Source: Gp6-AA40 sp050742535 (GTDB lineage Bacteria > Acidobacteriota > Vicinamibacteria > Vicinamibacterales > UBA2999). From it: DNA of 5,000 nt. The stretch lies in NCBI GenBank assembly GCA_050742535.1, contig JBOGIQ010000397.1, forward strand, positions 1 through 5,000, written 5' to 3'. The translations under genes and the position numbers were made by a program. The notes below the pieces were generated by a model. That model worked only from the letters and a program-made list of their open reading frames with translations, ran no database searches and was not told the DNA's origin. Below are positions 5,000 to 5,000 of this stretch, one piece after another. The stretch's first letter is position 1. Each line of letters begins with the position of its first letter.

Positions 5000-5000
5000 A

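Overview
The window is high-GC bacterial chromosomal DNA of ordinary coding density. Gene content (a BtuB-like TonB receptor, a Tlc-like carrier, a LigC/Prim-Pol pair) and small palindromes encoding a 'VRLxxD' peptide suggest an Acidobacteriota-type Gram-negative, possibly Vicinamibacteria. This is an inference from gene style and memory, not a database match. The TonB-dependent receptor does require an outer membrane.

Left block (1-1822): the first 151 codons of a TonB-dependent outer-membrane receptor run leftward off the window. A 43-bp gap separates it from a divergent gene for a 441-aa polytopic inner-membrane carrier of the MFS/ATP-ADP-translocase-like (TlcC-like) group, which starts at a TTG preceded by GGAG. 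A short hairpin follows the carrier gene.

Middle block (1860-3033): two leftward genes 7 bp apart, a YdcZ/DUF606-type DMT membrane protein followed by a 131-aa conserved hypothetical helical protein. To their right is a tRNA-Leu(CAA) gene on the plus strand embedded in intergenic repeats. A 25-bp direct repeat abuts its 5' end and recurs 226 bp downstream. An 11-bp inverted copy of the tRNA's 3' end lies just downstream. A nested inverted-repeat (REP/BIME-like) element fills the rest of the gap.

Right block (3034-4999): a complete 358-aa stand-alone ATP-dependent DNA ligase (LigC type) faces a partial archaeo-eukaryotic primase-type polymerase (LigD PolDom / mycobacterial Prim-PolC type) that enters from the right edge. 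The two genes are convergent and overlap by 56 bp at their 3' ends. By analogy with mycobacteria they probably act together in short-gap repair synthesis and nick sealing. A palindromic hairpin element sits in frame inside the polymerase's linker. It resembles the hairpin after the carrier gene, with one compensatory base-pair swap.

No wholly new system is evident. The points most worth a second look are the hairpin family including the copy inside a coding sequence, the repeat-encased tRNA, and the overlapping ligase/polymerase pair.
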